A stretch of 64,000 nucleotides of DNA from Paenibacillus plantarum (GTDB lineage: Bacteria > Bacillota > Bacilli > Paenibacillales > NBRC-103111), in the NCBI RefSeq assembly GCF_013141695.1, contig NZ_WHNY01000091.1:38446-102445 (forward strand), in the 5' to 3' direction. The notes beneath the pieces were generated by a model. That model was not told the origin of the DNA. It did no database searches and saw only the letters and a list, made by a program, of their open reading frames with translations. Below, in pieces: positions 8,838 through 17,057 of this stretch. Each line of letters begins with the position of its first letter. Position 1 is the stretch's first letter. The translations under genes and the position numbers were made by a program.

Positions 8838-9612
8838 ATTTGTACGCTAGCGTGCGATGACCGACCGGGATACGTTCCTTGCGCACAATATTTGTGCGCT
8901 AGCGTGCGATGACCGACAAGGATAATTCTCTTACGCACAATATTTGTGCGCTAGCGTGCGATGACCGACAAGGATACGTTCCTTGCGCATAATATTTGTG
9001 CGCTAGCGTGCGATGACCGACAGGGATACTTCTCTTGCGCACAATATTTGTGCGCTAGCGTGCGATGACCGACAGGGATACTTCTCTTGCGCACAATATT
9101 TGTGCGCTAGCGTGCGATGACTGACAGGGATACGTTCCTTGCGCACAATATTTGTGCGCTAGCGTGCGATGACTGACAGGGATACTTCTCTTGCGCACAA
9201 TATTTGTGCGCTAGCGTGCGATGACCGACGGGATACTTCTCTTGCGCACAATATTTGTGCGCTAGCGTGCGACGACCGACGGGATACTTCTCTTGCGCAC
9301 AATATTTGAGCGCTAACGTGCGATGACCGACCGGGATACTTCTCTTGCGCACAATATTTGTGCGCTAGCGTGCGATGACAGACAGGGATACTTCTCTTGC
9401 GCACAATATTTGTGCGCTAACGTGCGATGACCGACAGGGATACGTTCCTTGCGCACAATATTTGTGCGCTAGCGTGCGATGACCGACAGGGATACTTCTC
9501 TTGCGCACAATATTTGTGCGCTAGCGTGCGATGACCGACAGGGATACTTTCCTTGCGCACAATATTTGTGCGCTAGCGTGCGATGAGCGACCGGGATACT
9601 TTCCTTGCGCAT
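8838..9612. repeat. 15-copy 52-bp tandem repeat array with an embedded palindrome
   Basis: Fifteen units, starting with a left-truncated one, repeat with 52-bp spacing except for two 51-bp units near 9193-9295. Each full unit contains the dyad GCGCACAATATTTGTGCGC (arms of 8 bp, 3-bp centre), then CTAGCG, TGCGATGACCGAC and a more variable tail ending GGATAC(T/G)TCTCTT or GGATACGTTCCTT. Dyads begin at 8881, 8933, 8985, 9037, 9089, 9141, 9193, 9244, 9295, 9347, 9399, 9451, 9503 and 9555. The 51/52-bp period is not a consistent multiple of three, so the repeated peptides it can encode are accidental. There are no unique spacers and no cas genes, so it is not CRISPR. Function unknown. Confidence 0.9.
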
Positions 9613-10005
9613 GTACTCGAGAAGTACGTCCCTTTGGTATACGGCAGCCACGTTGGCGCTCCGCTCTCGTGCAGGGATGCGGTCAGCCGTGCCGTGGACC
9701 CACCACTAGAGTAACTGTAGTTTGTACAGCTAATTTCACGTCTAATTCGCGTTTCCTTGATTTAGATGGAAATTATCCATCTAATTTCAAGATTTCAAGA
9801 GAATACGGAGGAAATCCGATGATTTAACTACATGAATTCCATTTAATGGATATATGAGGAATTATTTATGACAATTAACTGTGTATTTTCCATTTAGAAG
9901 GGTGGGAAAGCCGAAATCAGATAAAGTGAAGTGAAATTATACCTGAAATAAGGGGAACGCTTCGCTTACCTTACACCCAAAACATTAAGTTCTTATCCGT
10001 GAACA
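9613..10005. other. Gene-free stretch with degenerate intergenic repeat
   Basis: No supported gene is present. The segment around 9713-9830 contains AGTAACTGTAG, TACAGCTAAT and several CATCTAAT/CATTTAAT words. These words recur on the opposite strand at 63880-64000, suggesting a degenerate dispersed repeat. Confidence 0.35.
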
Positions 10006-10039
10006 AATACCCCTCGATAAAACTTTATCGAGAGGTATT
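10006..10039 (-). terminator. Terminator-like hairpin after the DeoR regulator
   Basis: A nearly perfect stem pairs AATACC plus CTCGATAAA (10006-10021) with TTTATCGAG plus GGTATT (10024-10039), with one mismatch. There is no long T run, so termination is plausible but not certain. Confidence 0.6.
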
Positions 10040-10060
10040 GGATACAAGCCCAGGCAACAA

Positions 10061-10846
10061 TTACGTAGCCGCGACCCATGTCACGTCTTTTTTCAATAAA
10101 TACTCTTCCCATTCCTTCGGTGCTGGGACGTCGCTGACGATAATATCAACATCTTTCAAATCCGCTATTTTATAAAATTGGACAAGCCCGAATTTGGAAT
10201 GGTCTGTGACGATGATCGTGTGCTTGGACCGTTCCATCATTTTTTTGGCTAATTGACCACGTTCTTCATCAAAGCCTGTAATGCCTTTGTTCATCATGAT
10301 GCCATCAATCGAGATGAAGGCTTTATCTGCATAGAAATTCTCTAACATTTTTTCGGCTAATGATCCTGATACACGGGATTGTACGGAGCTCACTTTACCG
10401 CCGATAAAGAAAATATCGCCTGAGAATAACTCTTTATTTTTATAATCAATAAGAAGATAGAGCGCAGGGACAGAATTGGTCAGTACGGTAATATTTTTCT
10501 TATTCAATAAATAATCAATCATAGGAAGCGCCGTTGTGCCATCATCGATGAAAATAACATCATTATCCTCAACTAACGTGGCTGCCGCTCTACCGATTTT
10601 CCGTTTCTCTTCTGCGTACAGCACTTCGCGCTTTAATTGAGAAGGTTCTTCACGTGAAAGGTTGATTTTCACCGCACCGCCATATACCCGCTTTAGCTTG
10701 TTCTCTTCCTCCAGCTCCTCCAAATATCGACGAATCGACTCCGAAGACACACCAAGACTCTCGACCAATTCATTTGTCTTTACTTTACCTTCCAGATTCA
10801 GTTGGTTGAGGATAAAATCTTTCCGCTCTTCACCTATCAATGACAT
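10061..10846 (-). CDS. DeoR-family transcriptional regulator of the phosphonate genes
   Basis: The ATG at 10846 (261 aa) is preferred over the TTG at 10855, because the GGGGGG ribosome binding site lies 9 bases before the ATG and abuts the TTG. An N-terminal DeoR winged helix (about 3-57, ending KRVYGGAV) is followed by the DeoR sensor domain with the IDDGTTALPM and FIGGKV segments, which in this family binds a phosphorylated small molecule. It is the last gene downstream of phnT2-phnU2 (52-bp gap), so it is probably cotranscribed with the importer. Context makes it the obvious candidate to read an AEP-pathway intermediate and bind the phased TGTTT repeats described below. That link is inference. 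Confidence 0.85.
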   Translation of the reverse strand: MSLIGEERKDFILNQLNLEGKVKTNELVESLGVSSESIRRYLEELEEENKLKRVYGGAVKINLSREEPSQLKREVLYAEEKRKIGRAAATLVEDNDVIFIDDGTTALPMIDYLLNKKNITVLTNSVPALYLLIDYKNKELFSGDIFFIGGKVSSVQSRVSGSLAEKMLENFYADKAFISIDGIMMNKGITGFDEERGQLAKKMMERSKHTIIVTDHSKFGLVQFYKIADLKDVDIIVSDVPAPKEWEEYLLKKDVTWVAAT

Positions 10847-10897
10847 GTCATGCAACCCCCCAATTTAATTTCTGCATTTTAGTGTAATTATATGGTT

Positions 10898-12619
10898 TTA
10901 CTTGTGAGTTTGCCAAGCTGCCGTTCTTCTCTTCACTTTCTTAAGCAAAATCTCATACGCAAAGCGGATAATGATATTCGTCATCACAATTAGCATAGAC
11001 ATCGCAGCTGCTGCCGCAACATCACCCGCATCTTCCATGCTCACTAACGCTACCGCGGCCAAATTCATATCAGCAGAACGTAGGAACACAACGGCTGAAA
11101 CGGTCACCATCGAGTTTACGAAGAAGTACATGGCAATTTCCACAATAGCTGGTAAGCACATCGGTACCGTAACCTTCAGGAACGTTTTGTAAAAGGGGAC
11201 CCGCATCGATTCGGAAACGAGTTCGAATTCTTTATCCAGCTTCTTGAGCGCTGTCGTTGCCGTAATGAACGGGACGCCGTAGAAATGAGTGATATTAGCC
11301 ATCACGATAATCGCAATTGTTCCATATAGCCAATTCAGCGGATTGGCGGGGTCATTGAAAAAGAAGATATAAGCTAAACCAATAACCATACCAGGGAGCG
11401 CCAAAGGCAGAACAGACAAGAAATAGCCCACTTGACGCAAACCTTTCAAATACCTTGTTTTCTCAATCAAATAAGCAAAAACGAACGTAACAATGGTACC
11501 CACAATCGCTGTAAGAAACGATACCTTCAAGCTATTCCAGAAGGGGTCCAGACCTGAGCCTGCAACGGTTGAAAAATCATAATGCTTCAGACTGAAGCTG
11601 ATATTGTAAGGCCACACCTTAATCAGTGAAGCAAATAAAATCGTACACAGCGGGATCAGGATGGCAATCGTCATCATCCAACAAAACACACGATACGACC
11701 GGTCACGCCATTTCCCCTCCGGAATTTGATAAGGTGTTGATTTGGAAGAGGTCATTGAGCGTTGCTTTCGATCCACGAATCGATCAACTGCAAATGCGAT
11801 AAATGCCGGAATTGTTAGTAGAATACCTACCGTTGCCCCCATTGACAAGTTCTGTTGACCGATAACCTGCTTGTAAATATCAGTAGCCAGTACGTTAAAT
11901 TTGCCGCCAATCGCTTGCGGTGCGCCGAAATCGGTAAAGCATGCTGTGAAACAAACGAAAATGGCACTGATCAATCCGTATTTAACGGAAGGCAAAGTGA
12001 CGGTCATAAAGGATTTCAGTTTACTCGCACCAAGCGTCTCCGCTGCCTCATATAACCGCTGATCCGTGATCGATAACGCCGTGATAAAAATGAGAAAGGC
12101 TTGAGGAAATAAGTAAATCACTTCCGAGATTACGATCCCTATAGGTCCGTAGATCGGTATTCGCATCTCTGGCAGCAAGCCGAAGAAACCAGTACTTACA
12201 AGACCTTGATTTCCGAACAAGTAAGTCAAAGCAATCCCATGCATCATGGTTGGTTCAAAAAGCGGTAACAACGCTATGTAGTGAAGAAAGCTTTTGCCGC
12301 GTATAGCAGTCCGGCTGATCCCATACGCATACAGGAATGCGAGACCGACAGCGATGGTTGTAGATAAAACCGATACCCAAATCGTATTCACTAATGATTG
12401 TGCCAAAGCTGGCGTAGAGAAATAGGTAATGAAATTCTTGATACCTATGAATTCCGCTTCTTTATTGAGAAATGCTTTGCTAAACAATAAGAGAAGTGGG
12501 ATTAGCGTACTTATGGAAAGGGTAATAACGAGCACAACGATCAGTAGGTTTTGTAACGTAAACAGCTCGCTCCAGTTGCGACGATGTGTGGGTTTCATGA
12601 TGACAGCTTGCTTCTGCAT
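10898..12619 (-). CDS. phnU2: AEP ABC transporter permease, fused two-domain form (PhnU2-like)
   Basis: This 573-aa membrane protein contains two binding-protein-dependent transport permease domains in one chain (about 55-290 and 330-560), each with its own EAA-like loop (EAAETLGASKLKSF and SESMRVPFYKTFLK). It corresponds to the single-chain permeases of the putative 2-aminoethylphosphonate importers (TIGR03262 type) and also resembles FbpB iron permeases. Its first codon overlaps the stop of the ATPase gene (TAATG), indicating translational coupling. An internal Met at residue 8 is an alternative start. Substrate assignment rests on the adjacent phnW and phnX genes. Confidence 0.8.
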   Translation of the reverse strand: MQKQAVIMKPTHRRNWSELFTLQNLLIVVLVITLSISTLIPLLLLFSKAFLNKEAEFIGIKNFITYFSTPALAQSLVNTIWVSVLSTTIAVGLAFLYAYGISRTAIRGKSFLHYIALLPLFEPTMMHGIALTYLFGNQGLVSTGFFGLLPEMRIPIYGPIGIVISEVIYLFPQAFLIFITALSITDQRLYEAAETLGASKLKSFMTVTLPSVKYGLISAIFVCFTACFTDFGAPQAIGGKFNVLATDIYKQVIGQQNLSMGATVGILLTIPAFIAFAVDRFVDRKQRSMTSSKSTPYQIPEGKWRDRSYRVFCWMMTIAILIPLCTILFASLIKVWPYNISFSLKHYDFSTVAGSGLDPFWNSLKVSFLTAIVGTIVTFVFAYLIEKTRYLKGLRQVGYFLSVLPLALPGMVIGLAYIFFFNDPANPLNWLYGTIAIIVMANITHFYGVPFITATTALKKLDKEFELVSESMRVPFYKTFLKVTVPMCLPAIVEIAMYFFVNSMVTVSAVVFLRSADMNLAAVALVSMEDAGDVAAAAAMSMLIVMTNIIIRFAYEILLKKVKRRTAAWQTHK

Positions 12620-13641
12620 TACAGACTCACCACAGCTTCCTTGCCAAAATTAATCAGTTTCTCCTGAGGAAACTCGATCGTTACCTTAACATGTCTCTTC
12701 AGCTTTAACTGCTGTGCGACATGTGCAGATACGTCAACTGTCAACAGCTGTCCCTCTTCTGCACCACTAAAGTCTACAACTGGTTGTAAGAGTAATCGAT
12801 AAAAAGCACCTCTAAACTCAATATGCTTCACGATTGCCGGAATACCCTGCATCGAACCATAAGCAGCGATACGAATATGCTCCGGCCTTACAGCCATATT
12901 CATCTGGTCTTCACCCAGAAAGTTAATCGAACCGATAAAATCAGCGACGAACGGTGAGCTCGGTTCGTCATATACTTGTTCTGGCGACCCGATTTGCATC
13001 ACTTCTGCATTCTTCATAACGACGATGCGATCCGCCATCGTGAGGGCTTCTTCCTGATCGTGGGTCACCATAACCGTCGTAATCCCAAGCTTATCTTGCA
13101 GTTCGCATATTTGCTCACGAAGCTTCACACGCACCTTCGCATCCAAAGCAGATAAGGGCTCATCCAGAAGCAGGAAGTCTGGCGATAGCACAATCGCACG
13201 CGCGAGAGCAATCCGCTGTTGCTGCCCCCCTGACAGCTGGGAGGGATAGCGATCGTGAATGTGAGTCAAATCTACGAGGGACAGCACTTCTCTGACCTTC
13301 TCGTCGATTTCTTTCTTCGAGAAACGCCTTCCTTGCAGTCCATAAGCGACATTCTGATAAGCCGTCAGATTTGGAAACAGCGCATAGGATTGAAACACCA
13401 TGCCGAAGTTTCTTTTTGCAGGAGGAAGCGTCGTAATATCTTTCCCCCCAACGGTGATACGGCCGTGTGTAGGTTTCTCGAGACCTGCGATAATACGCAG
13501 GAGTGTTGTCTTACCGCAGCCGCTAGGGCCGAGCAGGCAAATGAATTCATTCTTTTGAATATCAATATTAATCTCCTTCAACGCCGTGAAAGAGCCGAAA
13601 GTTTTATGGATACTTTGTATGGATAGGTAAGCTTGTGACAT
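12619..13641 (-). CDS. phnT2: AEP ABC transporter ATP-binding protein (PhnT2-like)
   Basis: I prefer the ATG at 13641 (340 aa): the GGAGG at 13649-13653 sits 7 bases upstream of it and would be inside the gene for the ATG at 13656. It has Walker A GPSGCGKTT, the signature LSGGQQQR, Walker B FLLLDEPLSALD and the H-loop VTHDQ, followed by a C-terminal TOBE-like domain (about 235-335). It energises import of the substrate captured by PhnS2. It is the first gene of the phnT2-phnU2-deoR unit and has its own degenerate TGTTT-repeat region upstream. Confidence 0.85.
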   Translation of the reverse strand: MSQAYLSIQSIHKTFGSFTALKEINIDIQKNEFICLLGPSGCGKTTLLRIIAGLEKPTHGRITVGGKDITTLPPAKRNFGMVFQSYALFPNLTAYQNVAYGLQGRRFSKKEIDEKVREVLSLVDLTHIHDRYPSQLSGGQQQRIALARAIVLSPDFLLLDEPLSALDAKVRVKLREQICELQDKLGITTVMVTHDQEEALTMADRIVVMKNAEVMQIGSPEQVYDEPSSPFVADFIGSINFLGEDQMNMAVRPEHIRIAAYGSMQGIPAIVKHIEFRGAFYRLLLQPVVDFSGAEEGQLLTVDVSAHVAQQLKLKRHVKVTIEFPQEKLINFGKEAVVSL

Positions 13642-13670
13642 CATTGCCCTCCTCATTTCTGGTTAGTTTA

Positions 13671-13745
13671 AGTATACTTTGCTAGTGTCAACGCTTTGTT
13701 AAAGGATTGTACATATTGTGTAATTTGTTGGTTTATCTTGGTTTT
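13671..13745 (-). promoter_or_regulatory. Promoter and degenerate TGT-repeat region of phnT2
   Basis: A -10-like TATACT (minus strand; 13671-13676) has no good -35 at 17 bp. Upstream, on the plus strand, TGT words occur at 13697, 13708, 13717, 13726 and, as TGGTTTT, at 13739. The spacing is only roughly 10 bp. It looks like a weaker version of the repeats before phnS2, pbfA and the HAD gene. Confidence 0.35.
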
Positions 13746-13803
13746 CAACTCATTTCACACCTTAAAACCAATTAAAGCCTTAACATAAGCCCCTCCATAT
13801 AAA

Positions 13804-13851
13804 AATAAAACAGCTGGCTGCAAAGCTTGATTCGCAGTCAGCCGTTTTATT
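13804..13851 (-). terminator. Terminator of phnS2
   Basis: A long stem pairs AATAAAAC/GCTG/CTGC (13804-13821) with GCAG/CAGC/GTTTTATT (13834-13851), with two mismatches and a 12-nt loop. It isolates phnS2 from phnT2, so the binding protein is its own transcription unit. Confidence 0.8.
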
Positions 13852-13861
13852 CATTTAAACA

Positions 13862-14971
13862 CTATTTTTTAGGCTCACTCTTAGCATTAAATCGCTTATC
13901 CCATTCAGCCAGAACACTATCACGGTTTTTCGCCGCATCATTCAAATCATTTTTAATCAATTGTTTCACTGGATCAACGGAATAACCTTCAGGAATTTTG
14001 GTGGAATCGGTTTTGATCGCCAGAATGGCGTAGTTTTTGTTGTATTCTTTCATCACGTCATCTGTAATTGCCCAATCAAGGAAATCTTTAGCTACTTGCT
14101 TAATCGTTTTCTTTTTCATCAGTGCATTCGCTTCTACATCCCAACCGGAACCTTCTTTCGGGAATACGACTTCAACAGGGGATCCGGCTTTCTTCTCTTG
14201 AATACCACGGTACCCGAATGAGATACCGATTGGATATTCGCCTGTACCTGCCGATTTAGCGGGTTTGGAACCTGAGAGTGAGTACATCGCAATATTCTCA
14301 TTCAGCTTATTTAAGTAATCCCACGCCTGATCTTTGCCTTTCAGTTGCAGCAAACCGGATATCGTCAGGAAGCCAGTGCCTGAAGCGGAAGGATTCGGCA
14401 TCGTGATGAGGCCTTTGTATTCTGGTTTAATTAAATCTTCGTACGATTGTGGAATCGCAAGCTTGCGTTTTTCCATTTCCACTTTATTTACGATAAAAGC
14501 CGTTTCCCATGCATCAATACCTACCCAGTGCGTTACTGCATTTTTATCTTTGAAGTCGGGAAGGATCCGGTCCACACCTTTGGGTGAGTAAGGCTCCAAC
14601 ATCGTGTTCTGATCAAGCACTAACAAGCTTGTTGCTGCAAGTCCCCATACGACATCTGCTTGTGGACTATCCTTCTCTGCGAGTAGTTTGGCTGTTACAA
14701 TACCAGTGGAATCACGAACAATATTGATTTTCACATCCGGATATTTAGCTTTAAAGGTTGTCAGGTAAGTTTTGATTTGATCATCTTCTAGAGCTGTATA
14801 CACCGTTAAATCCTTGCTTGTTGTGTCAATTGCACTTGCAGCGTTTGCACTAGACGCTGGACTTGCCGAAGCACCTGTAGTCGTTGTGCTGCTTGTCGTT
14901 TTGCCACCACATGCTGTTAAAAGGAATACAACGCTCATTACAGCTGCTACACTTACTAATGATTTTTTCAT
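13862..14971 (-). CDS. phnS2: AEP ABC transporter substrate-binding lipoprotein (PhnS2-like)
   Basis: This 369-aa protein has a lipoprotein signal (MKKSLVSVAAVMSVVFLLTAC, lipobox LTAC with Cys21), a Ser/Thr/Ala-rich linker, and a periplasmic-binding-protein type 2 fold (about 55-360). It resembles Fe(III)/thiamine/phosphonate-binding proteins of the TIGR03261 group (putative AEP binding). It is lipid-anchored outside the membrane and delivers substrate to PhnU2. A GGGAGAGG ribosome binding site lies about 11 bases before the start. It is monocistronic, between its own promoter/operator and the terminator at 13804. Confidence 0.8.
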   Translation of the reverse strand: MKKSLVSVAAVMSVVFLLTACGGKTTSSTTTTGASASPASSANAASAIDTTSKDLTVYTALEDDQIKTYLTTFKAKYPDVKINIVRDSTGIVTAKLLAEKDSPQADVVWGLAATSLLVLDQNTMLEPYSPKGVDRILPDFKDKNAVTHWVGIDAWETAFIVNKVEMEKRKLAIPQSYEDLIKPEYKGLITMPNPSASGTGFLTISGLLQLKGKDQAWDYLNKLNENIAMYSLSGSKPAKSAGTGEYPIGISFGYRGIQEKKAGSPVEVVFPKEGSGWDVEANALMKKKTIKQVAKDFLDWAITDDVMKEYNKNYAILAIKTDSTKIPEGYSVDPVKQLIKNDLNDAAKNRDSVLAEWDKRFNAKSEPKK

Positions 14972-15032
14972 CGATTCAAGTTCCTCTCCCTTTGGCTTTC
15001 TATTAACCGGATGTGTTCATCCTGATACCTTA

Positions 15033-15117
15033 ACTATAAAGCAGCTTTGTAAAATCAGTGTTAAATACACATTAAGATATTGTTTTTAATTTTATTTAGT
15101 TGTTTTTATGTTGTTTT
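15033..15117 (-). promoter_or_regulatory. phnS2 promoter with phased TGTTT operator
   Basis: On the plus strand TGTTTTT occurs at 15081 and 15101 and TGTTTT at 15112, with a degenerate TTTATTTAG at 15091, giving about 10-bp phasing. The -10-like TATAGT on the minus strand (15033-15038) lies 42 bases from the nearest repeat, and no good -35 is visible. The distal end of the operator overlaps the last codons of phnW. Confidence 0.55.
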
Positions 15118-16251
15118 CCAAAATAATTGATTTTCTACACCTTGAAGCAGACGGTGAATATCTTCTAAATGAACGTCCCCGATATTACCAATTCGGAATG
15201 TAGGGGCTGCTGTTATTTTGCCTGGATAGATAACGAAACCCTCTTCCTTCATACGCGCATAAAACTCATCAAAAGAAAACACAGTAGAATCCGGGAACAA
15301 AAATGACGTAATGATTGGCGATTGCCATTCTTTTGGCAGCAATGTTTGGAAGCCAAGCTTTTGCATACCTTCTACCAACGTTTGCTGATTACGTGTGAAT
15401 CGTTCGAATCTGGCCATGACGCCGCCTTCTTCTTCTAGCTCTTGCATTGCTTGATCAAAAGCTCGCACCGTATGTGTCGGAGATGTATAGCGCCATTTGC
15501 CATTGCCATGCTCCATCGTTTCCCATTGGTCATATAGGTCCAGTGAAAGCGAACGCGCAAGGCCTTTGCAGGTAAAGAGCGCTTCTTTTTTTGCAATAAT
15601 AAATCCGAACCCTGGCACCCCTTGAATGCATTTGTTTGCGCTGCTGATTAGAAAATCGATGTCAAGATCGGCTACATCAACTGGCACGCCACCGAAACTG
15701 CTCATTGCATCGACAATGACGGTTTTACCGTATTTTTTGGAAACTTTCGCTACATCTTCAATCGGATTGATCATACCTGTGGTCGTTTCGACATGAACGA
15801 CCGCTACATGCGTAATCGAAGCATCTACTTTTAAAACCTCTTCCAGTTGCTTTACATTGACTGGCTTTGTCTCGCCAGCATCCAGAACAATCGCATAAAT
15901 CCCTAGTACTTCAGCCATTTGTGCAATGCGTTTGCCATATGCGCCATTCGTAAGGACAAGCAATTTGCCAGTTGGCGGGATGACGGATCCAATAACGGAT
16001 TCCACACAGAACGTACCGCTGCCTTGCATAAGTACTGTGGTGTAAGCCGACGGATCGGTAGTCGCCATTTGCACCAGACGGCTGCGAATCGATTGGACAA
16101 GTTGGTTATATTCTTGATCCCACGTACACCAGTCACGCAGCATCGCTGCCTTTACTTTTTTACTCGTGGATAACGGGCCAGGGGTTAATAGTAGGTATGG
16201 ATTATCTGGAAGCTGATTCACATTGACATTTAGGTTTTGTTTCATATTCAT
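15106..16251 (-). CDS. phnW: 2-aminoethylphosphonate--pyruvate transaminase
   Basis: This 381-aa PLP enzyme converts AEP plus pyruvate to phosphonoacetaldehyde plus alanine. It is a fold-type I class V-like aminotransferase: LLTPGPLS near the N-terminus (21-28) is typical of PhnW, HVETTTG (153-159) and D181 (IVDAMSSFGG) are cofactor contacts, and K207 in SSANKCIQGVPGFGF is the Schiff-base lysine. Length matches the family. Its start overlaps the phnX stop by 4 bases (ATGA), so the two are translationally coupled. It is the last gene of the pbfA-phnX-phnW operon. No terminator is seen before the phnS2 promoter, so read-through is possible. Confidence 0.93.
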   Translation of the reverse strand: MNMKQNLNVNVNQLPDNPYLLLTPGPLSTSKKVKAAMLRDWCTWDQEYNQLVQSIRSRLVQMATTDPSAYTTVLMQGSGTFCVESVIGSVIPPTGKLLVLTNGAYGKRIAQMAEVLGIYAIVLDAGETKPVNVKQLEEVLKVDASITHVAVVHVETTTGMINPIEDVAKVSKKYGKTVIVDAMSSFGGVPVDVADLDIDFLISSANKCIQGVPGFGFIIAKKEALFTCKGLARSLSLDLYDQWETMEHGNGKWRYTSPTHTVRAFDQAMQELEEEGGVMARFERFTRNQQTLVEGMQKLGFQTLLPKEWQSPIITSFLFPDSTVFSFDEFYARMKEEGFVIYPGKITAAPTFRIGNIGDVHLEDIHRLLQGVENQLFWKTT

Positions 16252-17045
16252 GGACGCTCTCCTCTTTCTATACGTTGATTGATTTGATCAATAATCATAT
16301 CCAATTCACCGATCGATTCGATGATATAATGTGCACCATTTGCAAGGAATTTGGATTTCACTAGCTCCATCCGCTCAAGAAGAACGTCAGGCTCACAACA
16401 GCCCACTTCCTCTTCGCTCATGCCGAGTTCACTGCTGCCTTTCACGACACCAACTGTCCATACACCGGCATTTACGCCTTCCTGAACATCGCTCGTGGTA
16501 TCTCCGACTTTTAACAAGTTGTGCATCGGATACACATTCAAAGCCATCGCGTTCTGGTAGATCATCCACGGGTAAGGTCGTCCCGCAGGCACCTCGTTCG
16601 GTGTGACCAAATGATCAGGTGCATAACCAAGCTTCGCGGCCTCCTTCGTCACAATCGCCATCATCTCGGCTGTGTAGCCTGTAGTAGAACCAAGACGAAT
16701 GCCGCGCTCACGAAGCCGCTTGGTGAGATCGATGGCACCCGGAATCGGCTCTGCATATTGATGGACGATGGAGAGCAGCATGGGCTCGAAATCGGCATAC
16801 AGCTCATCGATATCCTTCTCTTGTGGAAGCCTTCCATAGCGCTCCTGCCATAGGCCGATTACACGCTCTGTTTGTAAAATTGCGCGAATATGATCGCGTT
16901 TCAATAGGCCCATCGGCGCTCTAGCCTCTTCGATGGTTATGGCGATTTCTCGCCTGCGGAATACCTCCATAAACACATTCAACGGTGCGAAACACCCGTA
17001 ATCGACCATCGTTCCTGCCCAGTCAAAAATAACAGCTTGTATCAT
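16248..17045 (-). CDS. phnX: Phosphonoacetaldehyde hydrolase (phosphonatase)
   Basis: This 265-aa HAD enzyme splits the C-P bond of phosphonoacetaldehyde to acetaldehyde and phosphate in the cytoplasm. The first HAD motif FDWAGTMVDYG carries nucleophile D8 with the Ala-Gly-Thr variant diagnostic of phosphonatases. K49 in MGLLKRDHI is the expected Schiff-base lysine of the cap, STTGY is motif II, and GDTTSDVQEG is the acidic motif. Length is as usual for PhnX. The start has GGGAGG 7 bases upstream and lies 12 bp after pbfA. Confidence 0.95.
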   Translation of the reverse strand: MIQAVIFDWAGTMVDYGCFAPLNVFMEVFRRREIAITIEEARAPMGLLKRDHIRAILQTERVIGLWQERYGRLPQEKDIDELYADFEPMLLSIVHQYAEPIPGAIDLTKRLRERGIRLGSTTGYTAEMMAIVTKEAAKLGYAPDHLVTPNEVPAGRPYPWMIYQNAMALNVYPMHNLLKVGDTTSDVQEGVNAGVWTVGVVKGSSELGMSEEEVGCCEPDVLLERMELVKSKFLANGAHYIIESIGELDMIIDQINQRIERGERP

Positions 17046-17057
17046 GTATATGCCTCC

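Noticed and set aside
8838..9612. CRISPR array
   Set aside because: The whole 52-bp unit repeats with only point changes; there are no unique spacers and no cas genes in the window.
9107..9651. Small proteins with repeated HRTLAHKYCAQEKYP-type sequence read from the array
   Set aside because: The frame changes between units because the period is 51 or 52 bp, no ribosome binding site is present, and base changes do not spare codon positions.
10846..10855. TTG start for the DeoR gene
   Set aside because: The GGGGGG ribosome binding site touches the TTG; the ATG 9 bases later has proper spacing.
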